NCBI GenBank assembly: GCA_036939755.1
Contig: JALLAZ010000391.1
Span: 1-15,000 of the forward strand
Direction of reading: 5' to 3'
DNA from: Stephanodiscus triporus
Lineage: Eukaryota > Bacillariophyta > Thalassiosirophyceae > Thalassiosirales > Thalassiosiraceae
Length of the DNA: 15,000 nucleotides
The position numbers and the translations under genes were made by a program. Positions within the stretch are counted from its first letter, which is position 1; the number at the start of each line of letters is the position of its first letter. Shown piece after piece: positions 1 through 6,951 of this stretch. The notes under the pieces were generated by a model. That model was not told the DNA's origin. It worked only from the letters and a program-made list of their open reading frames with translations, and searched no databases.

Positions 1-515
1 CAACCTCAACCATTTCGCGCGGAGTAATATTTCGTTAAGTAGACTCTGTCCGCGATGCCCAGACCCCTATCGTTGGAAAGCTGAGACTCTCAGCTTTCTC
101 AATGTGGTATTAGTGTATTTGGTGTCAATATGAGTGGTTTGTTAACTAAAAGCTGTCAAACCTACGGTTTTTAGCTCCGAAAATACGCTGAAAAATGCAA
201 ATTCACCGATAAAGAGATTCCCCCCCTTAACATAGATAATACATATTTATCGTACTTAAACTCGTATCTCTATCGTACTGAGGTCCTCAATGCTTTCGGC
301 GATTTCTACCTACATGCGGAATCAGTATTTCGTAATTCATTTCTCCTTTGGCTTGCTTGTGTGAGACTCCCCCCTACTCTCTGCGCGCTGCCTGGCACTA
401 GCCCTCTGAAAGTTTGGAATTGTCTCTACCATAAGCTTGCATCGAAAGGAGAATCACAACACCATCAATTCACCGTCGAAATAAGAGCCCTCGCTGATCG
501 GACAAGGCACGCAGG
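1..515. other. Upstream intergenic region with no convincing gene
   Basis: No coding frame with protein-like composition is seen here. The frame of the gene starting at 516 has a stop (TGA) at 495-497, so that gene's first usable ATG is 516 unless an upstream exon exists. The region is moderately AT-rich and contains a C-run near 221-227. The one clear structure is the hairpin at 76-98. It is probably promoter and 5' leader for the gene at 516, but I see no recognisable core promoter element. Confidence 0.5.
76..98. repeat. Perfect inverted repeat (10-bp stem, 3-nt loop)
   Basis: The arm GAAAGCTGAG at 76-85 is exactly complementary to CTCAGCTTTC at 89-98, with ACT between. A G-T pair can extend it at 75/99. 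No T-run follows on either strand, so it does not look like a bacterial-type terminator. Role unknown; it could be chance, a protein-binding palindrome or a remnant terminal repeat. Confidence 0.6.
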
Positions 516-3500
516 ATGGTTTTCGAAATGTTTCCCATCTCCACCACCCAATCTGTGGATTGCCTCACCGACGTTGACGTATCCGTTCGTGAAAATACAT
601 CAGCGCAGTCCGACGAAACTAACGGAACGAAGTCGATATTACGACGTCGTCACGGACACCTCAGGGCACAGAAAAAAATCGACCGATCTGTTTCGTGGCG
701 CAATACCATTGACATCTACGAGGAGAGGGGTAATCATGTATCCGAATCGTCCGACGCGCGCGAGGATTATGGTGGCGACAGTGGGCGCAATGAATACGGA
801 GAACGGACGATCGACCTGGAAGTGGACACGGGTCTGATGTCAGTTCTCAACCCCATTCATCCGGGGGAGACTAACGTCAGAGGCGAGACTTTACAGTCCG
901 CGATTGGCGACGAGACAGACGGATTCGATATTCAGCACGTGGATCATCAACAAGTGAAGACCCGGCAGATGCCGGATGCCACGTCGATGAAGACGCCCCC
1001 GCCACCACCTCCAACGATGGGTCCGAAGCCGACCATGAGGAAGCAGCCCTTGTCGACGTTTGCGCCGAAAGCGCTCGTGGCAACGAGGCGAGCGAAGAAG
1101 GCCGGGCGAGCACGAGGGCAGCTTAGCAGTAACGTGGTGTGTGCATCCACAGTGCCAGAAGCAACGATGGATAAGTACAGAGAGATAAGCGACGGCAACC
1201 GGGACAAGAATGACGAAAGAATGGATAACAAAGTTCTGATTGGATCTCGTGAGAAGGCAGATCAGAAATCTTCACGAATATCCCCGAATGAAGAATCCAG
1301 AAGAGTGTTCGAGCCGTTTCATGTTACAAGTCAGCTGGAAGCAAACGTAGGTGCAATTAAAGCATCCAGCGTCTTCATTCCCCAAAAAATCGATCTTTCG
1401 TTAGTAAGTGACGATATCTCGACTATGGAACCAAGTACGGTAGGGTCACTCTCCATGGAAGAAACCACGCTCGATAATACTACTCTCGGGTCAGGTTCGT
1501 TAGGGTCTTCCTACACGGACGAGAGGGGAGGATTCTCATTCGAATCTTTGGCATCCTGGGACGCGAGTTACGTTCGTGCTGCATCTGACGAGACATCCAT
1601 CATGTCGCTGTCAAAGCAAAATCTCGATTATGACGCAATTTTCAAGAACCAAAAGCAGGCCGATACGCTCGCCGGACACATTGGGCTTATTTTGCCATTT
1701 TGGGGAGGAAGTGAGAAGGGGAACCCACTGTCAAATTTTTTTACCATGCTTGAGAGTTCAGATGCGGGAGTTGCGATGAAGGATTTGATGGAGAATATAC
1801 CGCTGTTGTCCCCAGCAAGTAAGTTGCAAACAAATACCTCTACCTCCATACCAATCGATGCCAATGAGAAAAAGGCCAATGCAGAGAATAACGTGTATGA
1901 CTCCAAGGCAGAGGATACTTACTCTGACGATGTTCAGATTTTGCCAAATCATTCGACAGGTGGAGATGTTGCAGACTCTCCATTGATGAACAATGATGTG
2001 AGCGCAGAGAAAAACAATGATCAAAGGTCTAAATCATGCCAACGTGCTGCATCTGACGAGACATCCATCACGTCTCTGTCAAAGCAAAATCACGATTTTG
2101 ACGCAATTTTCAAGAACCAAAAGCAGGCCGATACGCTCACTGGACACATTGGGCTTATTTTGCCATTTTGGGGAGGAAGTGAGACGGGGAACCCACTGTC
2201 AATTTTTTTTCGTATGTTTGAGAGTTCAGATGCGGGAGTTGCGAGGAAGGATTTGATGGAGAATATACCGCTGTCACCCCCAGCAAGTACGTTGCAAACA
2301 AATACCTCTACCTCCATACCGATGGATGCCAATGAGAAAAAGGTTAATTCAGAGAATAACTTGTATGACTTCAAGGCAGAGGGTACTTACTCTGACGATG
2401 TTCAGATTTTGCCAAGTCATTCAACATATGGAGATATTGCAGACTCTCCATTGATCAACAATGATGTGAGCGCAGAGAAAAACAATGATGAAAAACAAAT
2501 TAAGACCCGGCAGATGCCGGATCCCACATCGATGAAGACGCCCCCGCCACCACCTCAAACGATGGGTCCGAAGCTGACCATGAGGAAGCAGCCCTTGCCG
2601 ACGTTCACGCCGAAATCGTTCATGGCAACGAGGCGAGCGATGATGGCCGCCCGAGACAATGATCTGAGCGCAGAGAAAAACAATGATAAAAGGTCTAAAT
2701 CATGTCAAGAAGACCTCTTAAATGATATTAGGGATATATCACCGACACCTCAGAAGTGTTCCTCTGATAAAAGAGAATCGGATCAGTCACACAAAAAGAG
2801 CAAACTGTCCATCGAAGAGTCTGACATCAAGAATGATCGCAACATGCGAGATAACCGCAAATCAAATGCGAAGGAATCGTCTCAAATTAATGATGCATCC
2901 GATGAAGATGTTGTCAGTGTTTCTTCCTCCGGCCTATTTGGATCTTTGCCGTGGTGTTCCCGCGAACTCTCAAATGATACCAGGGATATATCACCGACAC
3001 CTCAGAAGTGTTCCTCTGATAAAAGAGAATCAGATCAGTCACACAAAAAGAACAAGTTGTCCATCGAAGAGTCTGACATCAAGAATGATCACAACATGCA
3101 AGACAGCCGCAAATCAAATGCGAAGAAATCGTCTCAAATTAATGATGCATCTGATGAAGATGTTGTCAGTGGTTCTTCCTCCGGCCTCGTTAGTGCCCAG
3201 TTGAAATTGAACGACGAAATTGACGTATTACCAGTACATTGTGGTTCTACGGGTGAAATCTTTCCAAACCAAAATCTTGTCAGATCCAAGAAGTACAATA
3301 AAAAGAATAAGGATAAAAAGACGATGTGCACCGGAACAGAAAGCGGTCAGGCTCCATTATCTCATCTTATCATTGATCAAATAGTCACGGACACTCTGAA
3401 AAGGAATAACCGCAATCGTCAACAAGAAACAAAGAAGCGGTGGTCTTGGGGGTGGAAAAAGAACACACAAAAGGATGATCAATACATCAGCGATAGATTC

Positions 3501-3905
3501 GATCCAATATCATTGCCATCAGGAAGAGTGTGCGATGACGGCTCCTGCTCTGGCGCAAGTTGTGTGTCCATTGATAGCATATTGAGTGAGCTGAAGCTGA
3601 TCGAGAATACTGCTAAGCTCATGTACCAAAAGCTAATCCTGGAAAAATCTGATGAGATGGGTCCAAACCAAAATTCCGTATCAGCACAATCTTCGCCAGA
3701 AGAGACGGAGCTGGTATTAGAAACAACGATCGATGCGAGGGATGACAGCAACTGTAAGAAGCCTACCTATCAGCAGGAGGAGGACCACAACGCAGCGGGG
3801 AAGAAGGGAGGAAAGTTCAATAAGTTAATTGGCAGGAACTCTTCCACGAAGAAACTTCGTTTTGGTCCAATGTTTGGACTTGGACTCACTACCACCCCTA
3901 ATTAA
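516..3905 (+). CDS. Large repeat-rich hypothetical protein, 1129 aa
   Basis: This is an uninterrupted frame of 1130 codons. I do not recognise the family. The protein is hydrophilic and rich in Ser, Asp, Asn and Lys, so it is probably largely disordered and intracellular; no signal peptide is visible. It contains three different internal duplications: a 149-residue unit at about residues 354-502 and 510-658, a 52-residue Pro-rich basic unit (MKTPPPPP core) at about 147-198 and 662-713, and a 72-residue Ser/Asp/Lys unit at about 736-807 and 820-891. The only hydrophobic patch, GHIGLILPFWGG, lies in each copy of the large unit. A helical stretch near residues 1028-1050 could form a coiled coil, and the C-terminus (about 1090-1129) is basic. 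RSVSW near residue 58 fits the RVxF pattern of PP1-docking motifs, but such short motifs often occur by chance. The start is the first ATG after an in-frame stop at 495. No intron is needed. A scaffold or regulatory protein is possible but unsupported. Confidence 0.75.
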   Translation: MVFEMFPISTTQSVDCLTDVDVSVRENTSAQSDETNGTKSILRRRHGHLRAQKKIDRSVSWRNTIDIYEERGNHVSESSDAREDYGGDSGRNEYGERTIDLEVDTGLMSVLNPIHPGETNVRGETLQSAIGDETDGFDIQHVDHQQVKTRQMPDATSMKTPPPPPPTMGPKPTMRKQPLSTFAPKALVATRRAKKAGRARGQLSSNVVCASTVPEATMDKYREISDGNRDKNDERMDNKVLIGSREKADQKSSRISPNEESRRVFEPFHVTSQLEANVGAIKASSVFIPQKIDLSLVSDDISTMEPSTVGSLSMEETTLDNTTLGSGSLGSSYTDERGGFSFESLASWDASYVRAASDETSIMSLSKQNLDYDAIFKNQKQADTLAGHIGLILPFWGGSEKGNPLSNFFTMLESSDAGVAMKDLMENIPLLSPASKLQTNTSTSIPIDANEKKANAENNVYDSKAEDTYSDDVQILPNHSTGGDVADSPLMNNDVSAEKNNDQRSKSCQRAASDETSITSLSKQNHDFDAIFKNQKQADTLTGHIGLILPFWGGSETGNPLSIFFRMFESSDAGVARKDLMENIPLSPPASTLQTNTSTSIPMDANEKKVNSENNLYDFKAEGTYSDDVQILPSHSTYGDIADSPLINNDVSAEKNNDEKQIKTRQMPDPTSMKTPPPPPQTMGPKLTMRKQPLPTFTPKSFMATRRAMMAARDNDLSAEKNNDKRSKSCQEDLLNDIRDISPTPQKCSSDKRESDQSHKKSKLSIEESDIKNDRNMRDNRKSNAKESSQINDASDEDVVSVSSSGLFGSLPWCSRELSNDTRDISPTPQKCSSDKRESDQSHKKNKLSIEESDIKNDHNMQDSRKSNAKKSSQINDASDEDVVSGSSSGLVSAQLKLNDEIDVLPVHCGSTGEIFPNQNLVRSKKYNKKNKDKKTMCTGTESGQAPLSHLIIDQIVTDTLKRNNRNRQQETKKRWSWGWKKNTQKDDQYISDRFDPISLPSGRVCDDGSCSGASCVSIDSILSELKLIENTAKLMYQKLILEKSDEMGPNQNSVSAQSSPEETELVLETTIDARDDSNCKKPTYQQEEDHNAAGKKGGKFNKLIGRNSSTKKLRFGPMFGLGLTTTPN
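954..1109 (+). repeat. Repeat B, copy 1 (Pro-rich basic unit)
   Basis: This codes for a unit running from VKTRQMPD through a run of prolines to a basic ATRRAKKAGRA end. It matches copy 2 at 2499-2654, about 1.5 kb downstream, in the same reading frame. Fifteen of the 52 codons differ, 13 of them changing the amino acid. Confidence 0.85.
1575..2042 (+). repeat. Repeat A, copy 1 (468-bp unit)
   Basis: The first copy of a 468-bp tandem unit starts at the codons for RAASDET and ends with the SAEKNND-RSKSCQ linker. Over 447 aligned bases I count 31 differences from copy 2 (about 93% identity), with no indels. Of 25 changed codons, 22 alter the residue and 3 are silent. Confidence 0.9.
2043..2489 (+). 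repeat. Repeat A, copy 2
   Basis: The second copy directly abuts the first in the same frame. It stops after the SAEKNND codons at 2469-2489. The RSKSCQ tail that closes copy 1 is missing here but reappears at 2688-2708 after the repeat B copy, as if repeat B had been inserted into the tail. Confidence 0.9.
2499..2654 (+). repeat. Repeat B, copy 2
   Basis: This is the second copy of the Pro-rich basic unit, in frame with copy 1 at 954-1109. It lies between repeat A copy 2 and a third SAEKNND block at 2667-2687, and is therefore the youngest-looking join in the protein. Confidence 0.85.
2721..2935 (+). repeat. Repeat C, copy 1
   Basis: This 215-bp unit codes for a Ser/Asp/Lys-rich stretch starting NDIRDISPTPQKCSS. 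It recurs 252 bp downstream at 2973-3187 in the same frame. Of 13 changed codons, 7 alter the residue and 6 are silent, a different balance from repeats A and B. Confidence 0.9.
2973..3187 (+). repeat. Repeat C, copy 2
   Basis: Second copy of the 215-bp unit, separated from copy 1 by a 37-bp spacer. No indels relative to copy 1. Confidence 0.9.
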
Positions 3906-3930
3906 TAGTTTTAAGTGGATATTTTTGGGT

Positions 3931-3946
3931 GGGGGGGGGGGGGGGG
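3931..3946 (+). repeat. G16 homopolymer run just after the stop of the 516-3905 gene
   Basis: Sixteen consecutive G follow GGGT at 3927-3930, 26 bases past the stop codon, in the short space between two convergent genes. Such runs are error-prone in sequencing, and the true length may differ. A polypurine run here could also form a G-quadruplex in the 3' UTR. Confidence 0.85.
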
Positions 3947-4008
3947 TAAGTTGGACACGTAATGTATTGCTGTACATAATATATAGCCAAACCTTATTAA
4001 GAATCAAA

Positions 4009-4286
4009 TTATGGATCTGCCCCTTGACTATGCCAATGCTCAAAGCGTTGCGATGTTGTAAAACCATCATCGAGAAGTGGCAAAAGGGGGGATCGTGTTT
4101 GCGTTCGACACCACCAGGACAACAGTGTAACAAGAACACCTGAAAACACAAGAAGAGTGATGACCACTAATGTCATTGGGAAGATCCTGCCACTTCTTCC
4201 CATCATGCTCAGATCTTGGCCAGATGGCATTACGGAGGAAGTTTTGTTGAATGGTTTTGGGAAGACATTGCCACTTATGCCCATCA
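4009..4286 (-). other. Probable C-terminal part (membrane segment and tail) of the 4284-4898 gene, in another frame
   Basis: On the minus strand, one frame off from the Thr/Pro-rich gene at 4284-4898, an open frame continues to a TAA at 4009-4011. It codes for a second copy of the 27-residue unit that ends the upstream frame, then a strongly hydrophobic segment (about 4112-4176, MTLVVITLLVFSGVLVTLL then SWW), then a polar tail of about 35 residues. Order and composition fit the stem, transmembrane helix and cytoplasmic tail of a type I membrane protein. The upstream repeat copy lacks one base relative to this copy, which accounts for the frame change. It could be a disabled gene, a sequencing error or an unrecognised intron. 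Confidence 0.5.
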
Positions 4287-4337
4287 TGCTCGGACTTGGT
4301 CAGGTGGCTTCATGGAGGAATTCTCATTGCGCAAAGA
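4176..4337 (-). repeat. Degenerate 81-bp tandem repeat, two copies
   Basis: Units at 4176-4256 and 4257-4337 share blocks such as TTGGGAAGA, TGCCACTT and CCCATCATGCTC at a constant 81-bp offset. On the minus strand they code for a 27-residue unit with a conserved SS-x3-P core and SMMG. The 4257-4337 copy lacks one base in the segment CAAG(A)TC(T)GAGCATGATGGG compared with its sister, and there the longer frame stops. Confidence 0.7.
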
Positions 4338-4898
4338 CAAAGGGAAGTTTGTGGGTGGCCCAACAGTTGCTGGTTTCCCTGTTGTTGGCTTTGGCGTGGA
4401 AGGCATGACTGTGGTTGGTATTGCTGTGACCAGTGCAGTCGTGAATACAGTCATTGGAGAGTTCGTGGTCGGAGACGCAGTTTGTGGTGCAGTCACTGGC
4501 ATGGCAATGACTATTGTGCTTGTTGGTACGTGTGTGTTTGGAATTGCTGTGGCAGGGGTGGATATGGTCGATGGAGATTTCGTGATCAAAACCTTTGTGG
4601 TCGGAGTTGCTGTGTTTATCACCTCATATAGATGAGGGGAAGCAGAGACGAGGGGGCGAGGGAGTTCACCTGAATGGCTACGACGGGTCGGAGCTTTGGT
4701 CGGAGTCTCGCCTCCGATGAAGGTCATTGTCCTCCTCGACGACGGCGAAGAAGAAGAAGACGACGCGGACGACGCTTTGCCCCAAACGGACGAGGAGTAG
4801 ATATACGTAAGGAGAGGAGTGGGTCTCCGCGTAGTCAACACAGCATTTGCTGAACTAACGGTGAGGGGCAGCAATACAAGAGTTGACGATGGCCACAT
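4284..4898 (-). CDS. Secreted Thr/Pro-rich protein, 204 aa as read (probably truncated)
   Basis: The frame begins with a signal-peptide-like N-terminus (hydrophobic residues 6-15, small residues SANA at 16-19). A Ser run follows at about 43-51, then about 90 residues dominated by Thr, Pro, Ala and Val with repeated TPT and PTT motifs. Such stretches occur in diatom secreted and cell-surface proteins as likely O-glycosylated stems. The frame ends at a TGA (4284-4286) inside the first of two 27-residue repeats, while a membrane helix follows in another frame (4009-4286). The start at 4898 is the first ATG of the frame; it stays open further upstream without another ATG. It is convergent with the gene at 516-3905, with about 100 bp between the nearest ends. 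The function is unknown. Its low-complexity composition means part of it could be a chance frame, but the signal peptide, stem and membrane helix in order argue for a real gene. Confidence 0.5.
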   Translation of the reverse strand: MWPSSTLVLLPLTVSSANAVLTTRRPTPLLTYIYSSSVWGKASSASSSSSSPSSRRTMTFIGGETPTKAPTRRSHSGELPRPLVSASPHLYEVINTATPTTKVLITKSPSTISTPATAIPNTHVPTSTIVIAMPVTAPQTASPTTNSPMTVFTTALVTAIPTTVMPSTPKPTTGKPATVGPPTNFPLSLRNENSSMKPPDQVRA

Positions 4899-5468
4899 CT
4901 TGTTTGGAATGGCATTTGCTGGGTCTTGGTGATATTTGGAGGTTACTTCATCCGTGTATGTGTGAATTGTTGTGCGTTGGGAGGTATCCTCGGAAGGAAG
5001 GGGGGCAGCCGTTTTTGTTTTTGTTTTTGTTTTTTGCGAATCTCTCCTCTACAATCAGTCTCCATGCCACATGATAAATTAAGTTAAAAGAGAAGGGGAT
5101 GCTATTTTGGGCTGTACCAATCACCAGCATTGACTAATCGGGCACGCCGGGCCGATGACTCAATTACTTCGCGGGGTGGGGTTTCGTTGGGCGATGGCCC
5201 GACGTCAAGTGACCAGGTCGTGCAAACATGATGAAATGGATGATAAAGCATGCACCAACACTTATGTCTCTTGCAATAAATCAACCAGAGGAACTTTCTT
5301 TGGTAGCATGGATCAGGTATCGAAAGGGACTGGAAATGTGCATTCGTAAGTTTTGGATGTTGGGAAAGAGTGAGGAAAAGTGGGTCTATTGATGACATAG
5401 AATGTAAACATGATTTGATACAATTATCACAATGATTTATCCGAAGAGAATCCCACTATTTCCTAGTA
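4899..5468. other. Intergenic region, no gene seen
   Basis: Short frames on both strands lack any recognisable domain or consistent composition. The only clear structure is an imperfect GTTTTT hexamer run at 5011-5036 (four units). The region probably contains the 5' flank of the Thr/Pro-rich gene and the 3' flank of the zinc-finger gene. No RNA gene was recognised. Confidence 0.5.
5011..5036 (+). repeat. GTTTTT hexanucleotide microsatellite, about four units
   Basis: Four near-perfect GTTTTT units occur in a row. An ordinary simple repeat in non-coding sequence. Confidence 0.8.
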
Positions 5469-6718
5469 TTAGCGGCTGCAGCATTTCACCTTCGCGCCAT
5501 GCGTGATACAAACTCCACCCTTTTGAGCTTGTTTGATGCATCCCTCATGGCTGCAGCGTTTCAGCTTCGCGCCATGCGTCACACAAACGCCACCCTTTTG
5601 AGCTTGTTTGGTGCATCCATCGTGGCTGCAGCGTTTCACCTTCTCGCCATGCCTCCGACAAACTCTGCCCTTTACAGCTCCATTGGCGCATCCCTCATGG
5701 CTGCAGCGTTTTACCTTTGTGCCATGACTGACACAAACTCCGCCCTTTACAGCGTCATTGGCGCATCCCACGTGGCTGCAGCGTTTCCCTTTCGCTCCGT
5801 GCCCTTTCGGAGCAGAGCCCCCAAGATGAGCCATGTAACTGTGCAAGATTGCCAATGCAATTCTATTCACATCGACAGCTACTTCATATCGTGTATTTGC
5901 GTACTCCACAATCAAATCCTTCTTTGCCTGATAAAAGCGATAGATTGAAACAGGAAGCTTATAATAGGCTAATGGAACCAACATCCTAATATCCTCGGAG
6001 TGCTGGTTGACAAAAGTTATGAACTGTTCAATGAATGAGTCACCCGGATATATTCACATAGGATGCATACTTCAGGTTTGGATCTGCAACAGTCGAATCG
6101 ATGAGACAAAAACCTTCACGCAATTTGATTTCAAGTGCTCACTGATTTGCTACAAGACACGCAGTACCATCATTCGTTGTTTGTTTTCATCAAAATCCGG
6201 GATGTGTGTGGAAAAATTCTGAACACGAGTCGACACTGAGCACAAGTCAATATCGTCTCTGTTCAATCTTTCCAAAACCAATTCCACTCCAGAACGAGAC
6301 CCTGCGATAGTGTACAGTTTCAGGGGATGTTGAGTTATTTGCATCACTGCATCCGCATATTCATTCAGAATTGCTGATTGCACATCAGCCTCCTCCGGGG
6401 TGCACTCTGGGCAACGATAGAACTTGTTTCGGTGGATTGGACAACTGCCCTGAAGTTGGAAGCAGATTGATTTGCCTTATGAGATCCAAAGGTGATGTTC
6501 AAATTTATTCGGCAATCAAATGTCAGCAAATTTTTCACAGAGCAAATGCTGCAAATATCTCCTTCGAAACCAGGCAAGGATTGACCCCCGCACCCTAAAC
6601 TGTGACCCCCTATTGCATCCTGCACAGGGCATTTCAGTATGCAATGCACAATTTTGTTGCCGGGTTGGATAACATTAATAACCTTTATTGCATATTCACA
6701 AAAGATAGGATCGGCCAT
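5469..6718 (-). CDS. Spliced zinc-finger protein: ZZ/RING-like zinc cluster plus four WRKY19-like fingers
   Basis: Three exons can be read. Exon 6718-6539 starts MADPIF and ends with CSIC. An 89-nt intron (6538 GTGAAA to 6450 CAG) joins it in phase 0 to an exon from 6449 that begins GSCPIH and continues FYRCPEC, giving a Cys/His cluster resembling half of a ZZ or RING finger (PI then YRC-x2-C). A second intron follows. In the simplest frame-keeping model it runs 6167-6024 (144 nt) and the protein is 338 aa. A better-looking acceptor at 6084 with donor 6160 keeps more coding-like sequence but then needs a one-base shift near 6043-6045. The last exon ends with four 25-residue fingers of pattern C-x4-C-x9-C-x2-H (consensus KRCSHEGC), the WRKY19-like type known from diatoms and oomycetes, and stops at the start of a fifth unit. 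Likely nuclear, binding nucleic acid or protein; no target is evident. The frame stays open upstream to about 6969 without an ATG, so an earlier 5' exon is possible. Confidence 0.55.
5476..5775 (-). repeat. Tandem array of four 75-bp zinc-finger units
   Basis: CTGCAGC recurs at 5476, 5551, 5626, 5701 and 5776, an exact 75-bp period. Each unit codes for one C-x4-C-x9-C-x2-H finger. The first two fingers in protein order share AN-x-AVKG and the last two share KQAQKGGVC, suggesting a single unit diverged and pairs were then duplicated. A fifth unit begins beyond the last but turns into a stop after six codons. Confidence 0.9.
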
Positions 6719-6951
6719 GTAACTATTCAGACTTCGAATCTTTGATGCCGAGTCTTCTTGTATCTTTGGTGAATTATAGACAGATGAGCTATCTTTTTGC
6801 CTTGGCTGAAGGTTGTGTTGATGGCATAATATTTGATGATATATTGGGTTAAGGCAAAGTCTAGACCTTTCTTCATCTTTCCTGAAAGGTATGTGTGCAG
6901 GATGACATATGCATCTAACATCTGCCCGCCTTGGCGACGAATTTATTCTTT

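Noticed and set aside
361..837. Plus-strand frame of 158 codons overlapping the start of the 516-3905 gene
   Set aside because: It starts only at a GTG, has no domain-like composition and overlaps the much longer frame. It is probably a chance frame.
947..1231. Minus-strand frame with a Gly run
   Set aside because: It is the antisense of the Pro-rich repeat B coding sequence; the glycines mirror the proline codons.
4216..4635. Plus-strand Val/Gly-rich frame resembling a membrane protein
   Set aside because: It is antisense to the Thr/Pro-rich stem, and the hydrophobic pattern is what reversed Thr/Pro/Ala codons produce. The minus frame has a signal peptide and a coherent domain order.
4623..4669. 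Possible 47-nt intron on the minus strand (GTGAAC to ATGAG)
   Set aside because: Removal would shift the frame of the Thr/Pro-rich gene, and the unspliced frame is open.
5140..5235. GC-rich stretch checked for a tRNA or other structured RNA
   Set aside because: No cloverleaf, anticodon arm or T-loop consensus could be fitted.
5102..5398. Minus-strand frame of 98 codons
   Set aside because: No recognisable motif, no neighbouring splice-supported exons and a composition like the surrounding non-coding DNA.
5476..5775. Regular 75-bp repeats considered as a CRISPR-like or satellite array
   Set aside because: The units are coding, with conserved Cys and His spacing, and there are no unique spacers.
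6727..6921. Minus-strand frame beginning MLDAYVILHTYLSGK, which recalls helical-repeat trafficking proteins
   Set aside because: I could not join it in frame to the zinc-finger exons with a credible donor and acceptor, and the resemblance rests on a few residues. It may still be an upstream exon.
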